The notes beneath the pieces were generated by a model that was not told where the DNA came from, made no database searches, and worked only from the letters and a program-made list of their open reading frames with translations. From positions 14,552,932 through 14,616,931 of the forward strand of contig CAIIXF020000012.1 in NCBI GenBank assembly GCA_903813345.2: a stretch of 64,000 nt of DNA, read 5' to 3'. A program made the translations under genes and the position numbers. Positions 13,101 through 23,135 of the stretch are shown here, one piece after another. Origin of the DNA: Owenia fusiformis. Taxonomy: Eukaryota; Annelida; Polychaeta; Sabellida; Oweniidae. Every line of letters starts with the position of its first letter. Position 1 is the first letter of the stretch.

Positions 13101-16100
13101 TACCTTTTTAAATATCAATTTGGGAAGCGCATTGTATGCTCATTGGAGAGATTACGGTACATGAAAAAATGTTCGTTAAATTCATTTGTTACATTTCTAT
13201 TTCTTTATCAGATATTCTGTGTACATGGCGGCCTATCACCATCAATCAACACACTAGACCAAATTCGAGCCATAGATCGTAAACAGGAAGTGCCGCATGA
13301 CGGTCCTATGTGTGACTTGTTATGGTCGGATCCTGAAGGTATTCATTTGTTGCATTTTCATATTGAACTTTATTTTAATTTTTCGTACAAGTGTTCAATT
13401 ATATATTAGTTGTTGACTTTTTTACCGCTGAACAAGGCTCTTAGATCGACACATTCATATAGTTTGAAAAAAATCAATTCAATTTATTTTAGTTAACATT
13501 TAGCCATGCACTTTATCATACATTACATGAAAGACCCCAGTGGTGTGTACATGTACATCTTGAAATGAAATACAAGTTAATGTACATCAATTCTTCATCA
13601 TCAACAGATGTATTTTCAAAATATTAATTAATGAAATAATAAATGTACATTTCATATTTCAGATACACAAGGCTGGGGAGTCAGTCCAAGGGGGGCAGGA
13701 TACCTCTTTGGTAGTGACGTCGTACAAACATTCAATGCAGCAAATAATGTAGATCTTATATGTCGAGCCCATCAGTTAGTGATGGAGGGGTACAAATGGC
13801 ATTTTAACGAAACAGTTTTAACTGTGTGGTCTGCACCAAACTACTGTTACAGGTAAGAATATGAATTCGTCTAACTAGTAATTATGTCCCCACCACAAGT
13901 TGTAAATAAATAAATATGAGTTTTGGTAATAATATAATACAGGTTGGTCAAATAAATGGTAGGAAATTGAATGTTGTACATATGTGCCACTTTTCAGGGA
14001 ATAATTACCCAAAATGATAAAGATATGAGGAAAATGCAGGGTTTCCATTTTTTGACCACCCTGTATATATCTATTTGACATATATTCCATGCTTCTCGAC
14101 TTCCCGTTAATAAGACTGGGAAAGATTGAGTTGAGCCTGTGACCACCATGGTTATAGACCAAGCTCAAATTGAAAGATTGAGACATATAACCCTGGTGCT
14201 GCCACCTGTTCTAAATAGTTCAAAAGTCTACTTGGTTATTTGAAGTCACTTGTGTTCTTAGCTAGCTTACTTTTCTGTAGGCGTAGGGTCTGTTTGAAAT
14301 GGAATTAATAGCTCTATTGAAATCAGGCCCCACTGGCCAAAATTTATTTCAAAATCATGGAGTATTTCACCATTCTAACTTTGAGTGATTTTTGGGCAAA
14401 TTTGCCAAAGTGAACCCCCCCTAGAATTTTTATCCCATCGAACGAAGTTCGGAGGGATATAGGGAACGCCTCCGTCCGTCCGTATGTACGTACGTCCGTA
14501 CGTACGTACGTACGTCCGTCCGTCCGGGAAATAACTCAAATACCATTGGCCCGATTTTGTTCATATTTTGTACACATATACCCTATGGGGGTAGAAGTTC
14601 TGCTCGAAAGTCGATTTTCAAAATGGCCGCTCATTTTAAAATGGCGGCCATTTTAGTGCCGATTTTACAGTAATTTAGGTACATTATGTAAAACTGTAAT
14701 AGCAATATGTTTTAAATGTAAAAAAAATTATATAGGACATTGATAAAGCTAGAAATGTAGATTATAAAGAAGCACATGGCAGCCATCTTGAAAAATGGCG
14801 GCCTTTACTCGTTATTTTACGATTTTTGCTATAACTCAAGAAGTAGTGGAGCGATTTTGTTCATATTTGGTATGTGAATACTATAAGCATGGCTCACTGT
14901 CTAATGACACTTTTGGTAGGAGGTGGCCATTTTGAAAAATGGCGGCCATTTTCCAGGCGGCCATTTTGAAAAATGGCCGCCATTTTTACATATTTTACTA
15001 CAACTCGAGAAGTAGTGGAGCGATTTTGTTCATATTTGGTATGTGAATTATGTAAGCATGGCACACTGTCTAATGACACCTTTGGTAGAAGGCGGCCATT
15101 TTGAAAAATGGCCACCATTTAAACGTATTTTACTCGGCCTTTACTCATTATTTTACGAGTTTTGCTGTAACTTGAAAAGTAGTGGAGCGATTTTGTTCAT
15201 ATTTGGTATGTGAATACTATAAGCATGGCACACTGTCTAATGACACTTTTGGTAGAAGGCGGCCATTTTGAAAAATTTTAAAGTATTTTACTCGAAAAGT
15301 GGTGGAGCGATTTTGTTCATATTTGATGTGAATACTATAAAAAAAAAGCATATTACTTCTTCTGATGACAAAAGAGGAGGGAAAGCCCCAGAGTTTAAAG
15401 ATGACAGACATAATCACCTCTCTTGCTTACCACCTTCGTTCGTTCGAATATTCATCGGCTAGTTATCAAATACTACACTTCGATGGGATGTTTTAATTGA
15501 TATAGGCATATTCCGTACACCTTTCTTTATCTTGATGTGAAATGAGAAGCTATGATATTGGTTAACACGCCAGAAATGAACATAATATTATTCGAAGCGT
15601 ATTTCGAAAATTTTGAAACCGCCATTGGTGACGTCATTTGTTTGTCGACTTTTGACCAATCAGCGACGATGTCATCTCAATACAGATTTACATTATAAGC
15701 GTATGTCATCTTTGAACCCTGGTGTTTCTCCCCCTCTGGATGACAACTTGGCTAGTGAGCAACCATTTTGAAAATGGTGGCCTTTCTTATGTGTGTTATT
15801 TTATGATATTTGCTATATATTTCGTTTGTAAAAATGTCAGCCATTTCTATTCGATGGGATTCGCTACGCTTTGGCGTTGCCGTTGTTCTGGTTTTGAAAA
15901 GTGAACCCCCTTGGAAAATTCTGGCTATGGGCCTGGAAATATTCATATGATATTATATATATATACTTGGAGAACCCTTGGCAATATAAATTGAAAAATA
16001 TTAAGAATATAAATTTATGGAACAATATTTATTGTTAATTCTATTCCATGCATATTTAAGTTGCTGGTTTACACGGCAGAATTCTCTTCAGTTCTCTTCT

Positions 16101-18822
16101 AAATGTTTTCCCAAATATAAAATAAAATATAACATTGCAAGACGAATTACAAACCAGCAACAATTTTGTTATTTTCTGTGTAAAGTAATATATGTGATTT
16201 GGAATATTTATGGAAACTGAGCTATGATACAGTATTCTCATTGTGTCATGTATGAGTACACTAGACGAGGACAACAAGAATACAGACACAATAGCTATCA
16301 TTGTTAAAGTTTGTTTTCTGTCCTCAGCCGAAGCTTCACTCAATTGTTGAACAGTCTGTCTTGATTGTCTGACAGACTGGACCAGTTTAAAGTTGAGTAT
16401 CGAAACTGTGATCAGTGCTGCAATGTTTTGGAGGATACTCATAAGAACTCCAATTATATACACATTTGGTCCACAGTTTTTAAAGTAACAGGCAAAGAAT
16501 GAAAAGTTAAATATAATAGATGAAATTGTCAAAAGTCCCACTGCTATTCTCATACGTTTGATGGTAGCAATACTTGTAGCTTCAAGTGGTTTTGTGATGT
16601 GAATATATCGGTCAACCGTCACTATGACAACCGTCCATACTGACAGCATCCAAGTGATGTTAATAAACAATCTTCCAGCTTTGAAGAAATTGTGTCTGGG
16701 ATCGATATAGGGAATTAAGTCAAAATCAATGTTTAAATCCACTGGCAATGCAAATATGGTATAACACATCAAAAAAAGAAGTCTGTGACAGCTAGCGCTT
16801 TTAGCAAAAACACACGTGTGCTTTTTGTTTTGTCTTTTGATAGAACTATCAGTGCTAAAATGTTTCCTATCAATCCGAATAAAATCGCAACTATTAGAAG
16901 AGTATATATAACAATGTTAAAGTACCAAAATCGTGTAACATAGTCGCTGTAGTCCAAGTTGTCAAATTGGCTTTCGTTTCTGTCCAAACTGTTATTCAGA
17001 TAGGTATTGTTGTTGTCCAGTAAGCCTGTAAAGTTCAGATGTACATTGTTCAGACTTGCATTGCTGAAGCTTGCATTGTTCAGACTTGCATTATATTGAT
17101 ACATACTCATACGTGATACTCATTATAGCGTTCCTTTGATATTGTTGTATAGTTCAGATGTACATTGTTCAGACTTGCATAGGTAAAACTTGCATTGTTC
17201 AGACTTGCATTATATAGATACAGACTCATATTTAATACTCATTATAGCGTTCCTTTGATATATTACTTGTGCAAGTAGTTGTCATTTCTGTTCCAACTTA
17301 AATGTCACAATAATACTTGAATATGAATTCATCCATCTAGCTTCAGATCATTTTGTTCCCTGTTTGAGGACCATAGTATAATGATAATGAATTCCCACTA
17401 TGGTTTGCCCTTTATTACAATCTTCAATCTACTTAATTTTTTTGACATTTCAAGCATTTGTTATTTTTGTGAATTGAGTATGCTGTGTTGTTTACTCAGC
17501 TGAATGTGGAAATTTATCATGCATAACTGATGTCAACCCTTTGTACAAATCCATGAAGCATGTAGAAGATATGATATAATTAAAGCCCTATTTCTTTGAT
17601 GTCAGCTCTATTAAAGGCTTTACATTCCACATGTTTTCATATATACCATTCCAAATCTCATCACTCTTTTTCCATTTTTAAACTTAACACAAATTATATT
17701 TTTCTAAGGAGTCCATAGAGTGAAGAGAATCATTTAGATAATGAGAAAAAGCTACTATTTTGCTTACCATTTTCGTTGTTAGAATATCACAGATCCTACT
17801 TTATTCTTTGTGATGAGACTGACTGTTTACTTTCACGCATTTAAAATGATATTCAAGAGATCTTTTCTATTGATGCCTAGACCTTTTTTAAAGGCCCTGT
17901 GCAAAGTGAATATAGTTTAATCTTTCAAATAATACTTTTCACGAGTTTTTGAGATCCCTACTGAAGAAGGAATTTATTATGAAATCATGTCACATCATTG
18001 GTTTTTTGATTTGTACATACCCCTTCCAACATTGACAACACTTTGTTGAGATTTTACCAAATTGAGAAAGAACTCGAGGCACGGAGTCGTGAACCATTGG
18101 AATATACGAGGCATAAATAAAAGCTGACATTTAAAAAATGGTTATGCGATTTATGTAAGTAAAATAATTTTACTTTTAATTTAAAATAATTTTACTTTTA
18201 ATTTTACTATTTGCAGATGCGGGAATGTGGCTGCTATTCTAGAATTAGACGAACATTTACAGCGAGATTTTACAATATTTGAAGCTGCGCCTCAGGTAAG
18301 AGTTCTATTGTCTGTTTCACATTGCTGGAGCAATGTAGTCATTGCTGGAGCAATGTAGTACCTCATTTTAATGAGAATTTATTTGAAAATCTCATCTGAA
18401 GGTTGAAGTTGCTCCTGGGTCTGGCTGACTTTTTAAAAATTATGAAAAATTGTCATATTATATTTGGTCATTTTTCATTATTTTTTATTTATTTATTTAA
18501 AAAGTGTTAATAGAAGTTTTGTATATATTTGGCCCTAAAACTCATCATTTACTGAAATATGTGACCCTAAAACTTGTAAATAGCTGATATATGTGGCACT
18601 TAAACTTATAACTGAATTTGTGAAATATTTGATTTTAAAGCTTGATCATTGGCTGAAATATGTGACTCTGAAACTTGTCTCTGAGATACATGATGGCCAT
18701 TTTTTGCAAAAACTACCATATTTTTGTTCGTACATGAATAAATAATAAATATATTTTTTTGTTTCCAGGAACTGAGGGGAAACCCACCTACTAGGAAACC
18801 GCAAGCAGAATACTTCTTATGA
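10121..18822 (+). CDS. PPP4C: Serine/threonine-protein phosphatase 4 catalytic subunit
   Basis: Catalytic subunit of PP4, a PP2A-type metallophosphatase acting in nucleus and cytoplasm with regulatory subunits. Eight coding exons: 10121-10146, 10991-11114, 11664-11816, 12476-12649, 13212-13338, 13663-13852, 18217-18295, 18769-18822; 927 nt, 308 aa, phases consistent. All PPP signatures are present: GDIHG (53-57), GDFVDRG (81-87), RGNHE (112-116), VHGG (163-166). The tail ends EYFL, so the carboxymethylated terminal Leu of PP4/PP2A is kept. Near identity over [12 protein letters not shown] and [20 protein letters not shown] singles out PP4 from PP2A and PP6. The ATG follows an acceptor plus 5 nt, so the leader is split. 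Intron 6 (13853-18216) contains an antisense GPCR gene. Tail-to-tail with GOLGA3. Confidence 0.98.
10228..10830. repeat. Long fold-back repeat in PPP4C intron 1
   Basis: About 10228-10340 is inverted at about 10720-10830: both contain GTGACGTCACAAT, ATTGATTTACTGGT and GTATGACCGCTGA in opposite orientation. A second inner inverted pair (about 10553-10610 and 10625-10700, around ATCATAAAATC) lies inside, so almost 600 bp could fold into one long hairpin. The core of each arm carries a perfect CRE-like palindrome GTGACGTCAC. Confidence 0.8.
11927..12127. mobile_element. Short element with AGGCCCATAGCCAG ends
   Basis: Left end CAGGCCCATAGCCAG; right end is roughly its inverse, CTGGCTATGCCTGGCCTG. 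The interior carries AAGGGGTTCACTT-type sequence. Related fragments occur at 14319-14423, 15899-15938 (inverted), 38401-38485 and 43735-43900, always next to a GTTCACTT/AAGTGAAC stretch. A dispersed non-coding family, here inside PPP4C intron 3. Confidence 0.7.
12896..13162. mobile_element. MITE with ACCATATTCTCTCCAATGAGC ends
   Basis: About 12899-12928 and 13131-13161 are inverted copies of a 30-bp end carrying CTCTCCAATGAGCA. The element is about 265 bp and lies in PPP4C intron 4, ending some 50 bp before exon 5. A relative with the same outer motif lies at 21671-21821. Confidence 0.7.
13940..14063. mobile_element. Mariner-like MITE, 124 bp
   Basis: The ends CAGGTTGGTCAAATAAATGG and, inverted, CAGGGTGGTCAAAAAATGG are flanked by TA on each side. 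This is the terminal format of Tc1/mariner elements. There is no coding capacity. It lies in PPP4C intron 6. A one-ended relative (ACAGGTTGGTCC) is seen at about 25819. Confidence 0.75.
14432..15490. repeat. Composite repeat, CCGT-rich head plus degenerate 170-bp tandem units
   Basis: The left edge has ATCCCATCGAACGAAGTTCGG and a run of CCGT/ACGT tetramers (about 14468-14526). The right edge carries ACTTCGATGGGATG, an inverse of the left edge. The interior repeats a unit starting CGATTTTGTTCATATTTGG at 14852, 15021, 15188 and 15308 (spacing 169, 167, 120 bp). Each unit contains short palindromes built from GGCGGCCATTTTG and CAAAATGGC. It is inside PPP4C intron 6, upstream of the antisense GPCR. 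Non-coding. Confidence 0.8.
16056..17110 (-). CDS. Rhodopsin-like GPCR, single exon, split by a one-base frameshift
   Basis: Seven-transmembrane receptor gene inside PPP4C intron 6, antisense to its host. Upstream frame 17110-16769 (113 aa): extracellular N-terminus of about 57 residues with many NAS/NNT glycosylation sites, TM1 with [11 protein letters not shown] and the first part of TM2 ([11 protein letters not shown], with the conserved Asp). Downstream frame, from 16772 to the stop at 16056 (238 aa): [10 protein letters not shown] completes TM2, then TM3 with DRY in [11 protein letters not shown]4-TM6, and TM7 with NVIFY in place of NPxxY. The two frames join exactly if the T7 run at 16777-16771 had one more T, giving about 352 aa. 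Oddities: no Cys at the usual top of TM3 and no CWxP in TM6. Ligand unknown; the general shape recalls invertebrate peptide receptors. It may be a working gene with an assembly error, or a recent pseudogene. Confidence 0.85.
17028..17266. repeat. 119-bp tandem duplication covering the GPCR start
   Basis: Two adjacent copies (about 17028-17147 and 17148-17266) share GTTCAGATGTACATTGTTC, CAGACTTGCATTATAT and ACTCATTATAGCGTTCC. The first copy contains the first codons of the receptor, including its Asn-rich N-terminus. The second lies upstream on the gene's strand. Inner TTCAGACTTGCAT motifs are themselves repeated, which explains the repeated NAS residues in the protein. Confidence 0.85.
17107..17229 (-). 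other. Upstream ORF formed by the duplicated GPCR start
   Basis: The upstream duplicate copy keeps an ATG at 17229. It opens a 40-codon frame that repeats the receptor's own N-terminal residues (NASLNNASF), then stops at TGA 17109-17107, overlapping the receptor ATG at 17110-17108 as ATGA. If transcribed it would be a uORF able to affect receptor translation. No expression evidence is available. Confidence 0.5.
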
Positions 18823-19912
18823 GACTGTTCCGACATAGACACTTCTGATAATAAAAATCCATATGAAGACATTCTCCATGATAGGGGCTCCCACTCATAA
18901 AAAAAATAACAGTGAATCTTAAAAAAATAACAATGCTCTATTTAAGGTCACGACGGGTAAAAAGTGATGTCTTCGATAATGTTTAGTGTAGGACATACCC
19001 AAAAATGAATGGCCTATTTCCCATGAATGTATGCCAAATGTATAGAGGAAAGATGCCTCTAAATTGTGAAACTTGGGGCTCCTGTCGAAAGATTAAGTGT
19101 AGAGTAGAGAACAATTCGACAGTGCTTGAATGGTGAATCCATACAATCAAAACAACTGAAGATACTCGTGTCTATATTGGAATACTGTGTATTATAAATG
19201 AGCTTTGTGCTATTAAATATGAGGTTCATCAAATAGATAAATATGGGTTCCATGGGTCAGAATATGGCTTCACTGGGTTTGAATATGGGTTCCTAAAAAA
19301 TATGGGTTCTACAGGGAGAAAAATAAGAGAAATGATCAAATATATATTTTTGGGAGATTTCGATGTTCCTCCTCAAGTTGTCAAAAATGTTAACCTGTAA
19401 ACCTGTTATAAATTTTCTTGAGTAAATAGGAATAATCTATTTTTCTACTTTAAATGTCTAGATCTATAACTGTTACAGTGTTCTTCCGTGAAATCAAAAC
19501 AACCCTACCACCCCTATTTTAGCACAATTTAGCTCTCCCTTTCAGTCCACATCATAAGACAAGTGATTGGAAAGGGGTGTTAAGTTATTTTTATCCTAAT
19601 GGTGAATGGACCATTATAATGTGTGTTGAGAATGCCATGTGTGTTGATTGTTGAATGAATGGGGAGCGATTCCTGTGTATTGAAAATTAAATGTACAAAT
19701 AGATTGTCCAGTCTAAACCTATACCAGACTTCATTTTGAGTGAAATCAACAAAAATATATTGATTGAAGAGAATTGGGATTTATGATTAAGCAATCAAAT
19801 TGGTTGCCTTGTTTATTCGAAATACAGTGAAACTGAAGTGTTCATAGATTTTCTTATAGTCCCACATCAAGACTTTGTATGTGTAACCCACAATTCTTAA
19901 CACAAGTAGAGA

Positions 19913-19918
19913 AATAAA
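19913..19918 (+). terminator. Candidate PPP4C polyadenylation signal
   Basis: AATAAA about 1.1 kb past the PPP4C stop codon. It is one of several such hexamers in AT-rich sequence, so the assignment is tentative. Confidence 0.25.
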
Positions 19919-20648
19919 GAATAAGTGCAGGACTACCATTATTAATAAATTCAAAATGAAGTTTGGTAAAATATAATCAGTAATTTAAACTGGATTTTTA
20001 TGTTTTCTGTATGTATATGAAATCTAATAAATAACATGTATCGCTGTACAGTTCTTAAAAAATCATGAGTTATGTGCGTATTTGTGTTATGATAGACCAT
20101 CCCTTGGAAGTTAAGTCACCTATTGGATGCAATTAATATTGGATACAATTCAGTTTTGCTGCAAAACCAGATGAATTTGTTGAGTATGACAAAACAAGGA
20201 AATGAATTTAGCCATTATATTAATCGTTATTTCTGGTTCAGATCTGACATCTATCTTTTGCTTATGCCTCTTTGGACTTATGTCGACTTTGGACTGACTA
20301 AATACCTTCAACAGTAGAAGTTCCTAAAACATGGGAGTTCTTTTACTTTGATCAAGAAAAATATCAATTTTTGGAGATAGTGTTCCTACATTCAGCAGTA
20401 CAAATATCTGGGGGGACACGAGGCCTGAATAGTGCACATTTGACAATTCAAAGATGTGTTTTTGTAATCCCATTTATTGAATAAATAAACAAAATAATAT
20501 AATATACAAGTTATGTGGTTAAATAACAATTAGCACCACCACCTTATTAACAAGTCACACATATAGTATTGAGGTGAAGAGAGGGTATACATCCATGCAT
20601 ACATATAGTGCATTAGCTTTACAGAGTATAATATTCCCCTTATATATA

Positions 20649-20826
20649 CAGTAAAACCTGTAAGATGGAACATCCCTATAAGGGATACCTTTCTATTAAG
20701 AACAGTTTCCAGAACCAAATCTCATTGGCTTGTATGTAATGTACATTGTACACTCTCTATCAGAAACACCAGTCAGGGAACAGTTTTGGCCAGTTCAGAG
20801 GGCGTTCCATAACGCAGGTTTTACTG
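20649..20826. mobile_element. TA-flanked MITE with CAGTAAAACCTG ends
   Basis: A perfect 12-bp terminal inverted repeat CAGTAAAACCTG, flanked by TA on both sides, bounds 178 bp. Inside each end is a GGAACATCC/GGGCGTTCC-like subterminal match. A shorter relative lies at 32149-32290 and isolated ends (CAGGTTTTACTG) occur at about 10061 and 1294. The TA duplication suggests the Tc1/mariner group. Confidence 0.8.
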
Positions 20827-21670
20827 TATAGCAGTATTAAATACAAATAACCCCACTGAACTTCATATAACTATAAATCTTATTGGAAATATCAATAAGA
20901 TAAAATCCCAGAATTGAAGGATATACCAACTTCAATATTTACCTCCTTTTCAAATTGGTATATTTATTGGGACAACATTTATCATAAAATCGCAAATAAC
21001 GTCAATGATATTCAAGTCATTCCCCTGAAGTACAATTAACATCAATACCAATTGTAAATTCACAAAAGTCAGATTCAAATGTTGACATAATTTACACATA
21101 CATTTGCAAACAGTTTACAATTTTACTTATGGTATCGCTCACCAATGGCTCATGGATTTCATGAATATGAACCTAATTGACCACATTTCCATATAATACA
21201 TTTAAGTACAGTAAATGACAATTTTAAAATTGATATATTAAAAAAACTGAAATTGAAGCCCAAAAGAATTATCAAGAAAAAATTCAAAAATGACAGGGGT
21301 TTCAAATGACAAATGAATACACCAGGCAAGATTATTTGAAAATAGATCATTTTACATATTAAAAGACATTCTTTTCAAATGTCATTCGACTCTAACTAAC
21401 CCACCTTAAAATGAGCATAATCATTTCATATTGCACTATTTATGATTAAAGTTAAACCTGTAATAGAATTTGTTAATCTTAAACATTTTGCAAGTACAAA
21501 ACAGTGCAGAAGCAAATTTTAAGCAAAAGTTTGTAAAATTTCAGAGAGCCAGTTGTTGCAATACTTTGTGGTCACTGTGAATTCTTTAGAAACAATGCAT
21601 AGTGTGATATCATTTATTGTATGTGAGTTCTGAGCATTCTGGAGTTTTCAAAGAAATGAAATATGATGTA

Positions 21671-21821
21671 CCATATTCTCTAATTAATAGGCCCAAAGTT
21701 ATAAACAGGAAGTTAATGCATTAGTTTAGATTTTTTACACAAGATACTGATTTAATGGTTATAACTTACTGGGCTCTCAATATCTTACCCCTTTGTGTTC
21801 ATTAGAGAAAATACCTACATA
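21671..21821. mobile_element. MITE, ACCATATTCTCT family
   Basis: ACCATATTCTCTAATTAATAG on the left is matched by the inverse TTCATTAGAGAAAATACC on the right. It resembles the element at 12896-13162 at its outer ends, but is shorter. Boundaries are approximate. Confidence 0.5.
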
Positions 21822-22900
21822 TTTCATGATTGTGTTGAATTAGACTAATATAATAAAAGGTCTACTGAGGATTGAGGAATCTTAGATTTCTTCTGTTATA
21901 TTGTTATTAAGACCTCTCAAAACAAAATTCAGGAGGTCAATCTTATACCTTATCTTGTTACGAAATCTTACAATTAACAATAATATAATAAATCACAATC
22001 CATGTACCTTTGTGGGTCTTTTAACTACTTTTTGGGAAGAACAGAAGCACTTGGTACATGTTCTTTGGTTTTGATTGTGTCATTCCTCGATATACTCATT
22101 TAGAAAGTAATTTCCATAATTATTTTTCGATAATATATCCCTGAATATACAACAGAATGATCCATTTATACTGGTGTTTAACCCACATAGATTTCACTAG
22201 ATAATGTTAGATCCCCAAGTACTGGTGGTATAGTCCACTAAAACCCCGTTAACCATGGATAAACTATTCCACTAGAATGTGTCCAACATGGCTATACAGT
22301 TTAAGATAAATGTAGTGCTCTAGATTATATAAACGTGTTTAACCCCGCCAAATTATGTTTTGTATATTCCATTAAATACATGTTTTCACTAAGTTCATTT
22401 CATAAGAGTGTGTTATCCTGGAGTTTATTCCACTGGATTGTGTCATCCATAGTAAGGATAATATTCCACCAGACAGGATAATCCAAGGATGTAATAATCC
22501 ACTCTTATTTTTCATGGCTGTCCATTATATCAGATGGCACTTCCCCATATTTATCCTATATAGTTATCTATCCTTGTAGTGGATATCAAATATCCACTAG
22601 ATTGTGTTTTTCCCAAGATTTTCTCTTTAAGAGAACCATGTATTCTTTACCCTTTAGTAGAGTACTTCACATACTCTCTTAAATCAGAGAGAATTCTAAA
22701 TCCAATAAGAAATGCAGTAGAAAATCATGACACTAGATTTGGAAGCTCATTCAAATTCACATCCAAACAACTATGAAAGATCCTGAACGCTGCAGTTGAA
22801 ATAATTGGGTTATCACCATCAGAACTACAAAATCCTCTGTTTCAGTGAGAGGAATGTGTGTCTCACTGCTGCAGAATCAGGGTAATATCCAATCACATTT

Positions 22901-23135
22901 TTTAGTCCCATAATGTTCTTTTACATTGTGTTATCCAATAGGGTTCTTTTACTTTGTGTTATCCAATAGAGTTCTTTTACTTTGTGTTATCCAATAGAGT
23001 TCTTTTACTTTGTGTTATCCCATAGTGTTCTTTTAGTTTGTGTTATCCCATAGTGTTCTTTTAGTTTGTGTTATCCCATAGTGTTCTTTTAGTTTGTGTT
23101 ATCCCATAGTGGTCGTTTACATAGTGTTATCCCCT
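22901..23135. repeat. 28-bp minisatellite reaching into the GOLGA3 stop codon
   Basis: About eight copies of a 28-bp unit with GTTCTTTTACTTTGTGTTAT at its core. Variants fall in two blocks: one with CCAATAG and one with CCCATAG plus TTAGTTT. The GOLGA3 stop (23119-23117) and its last codons lie in the final, most diverged unit (TTTACATAGTGTTATCCC). Confidence 0.9.

Larger units (their letters stand above)
18823..23116. other. Tail-to-tail intergenic region, PPP4C / GOLGA3
   Basis: No coding exon recognised. It holds the PPP4C 3' UTR of unknown length, short ATGGGTTC-type repeats near 19240-19300, two MITEs (20649-20826 and 21671-21821) and the minisatellite that reaches the GOLGA3 stop codon. 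Small open frames here look random and AT-rich. Confidence 0.6.
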
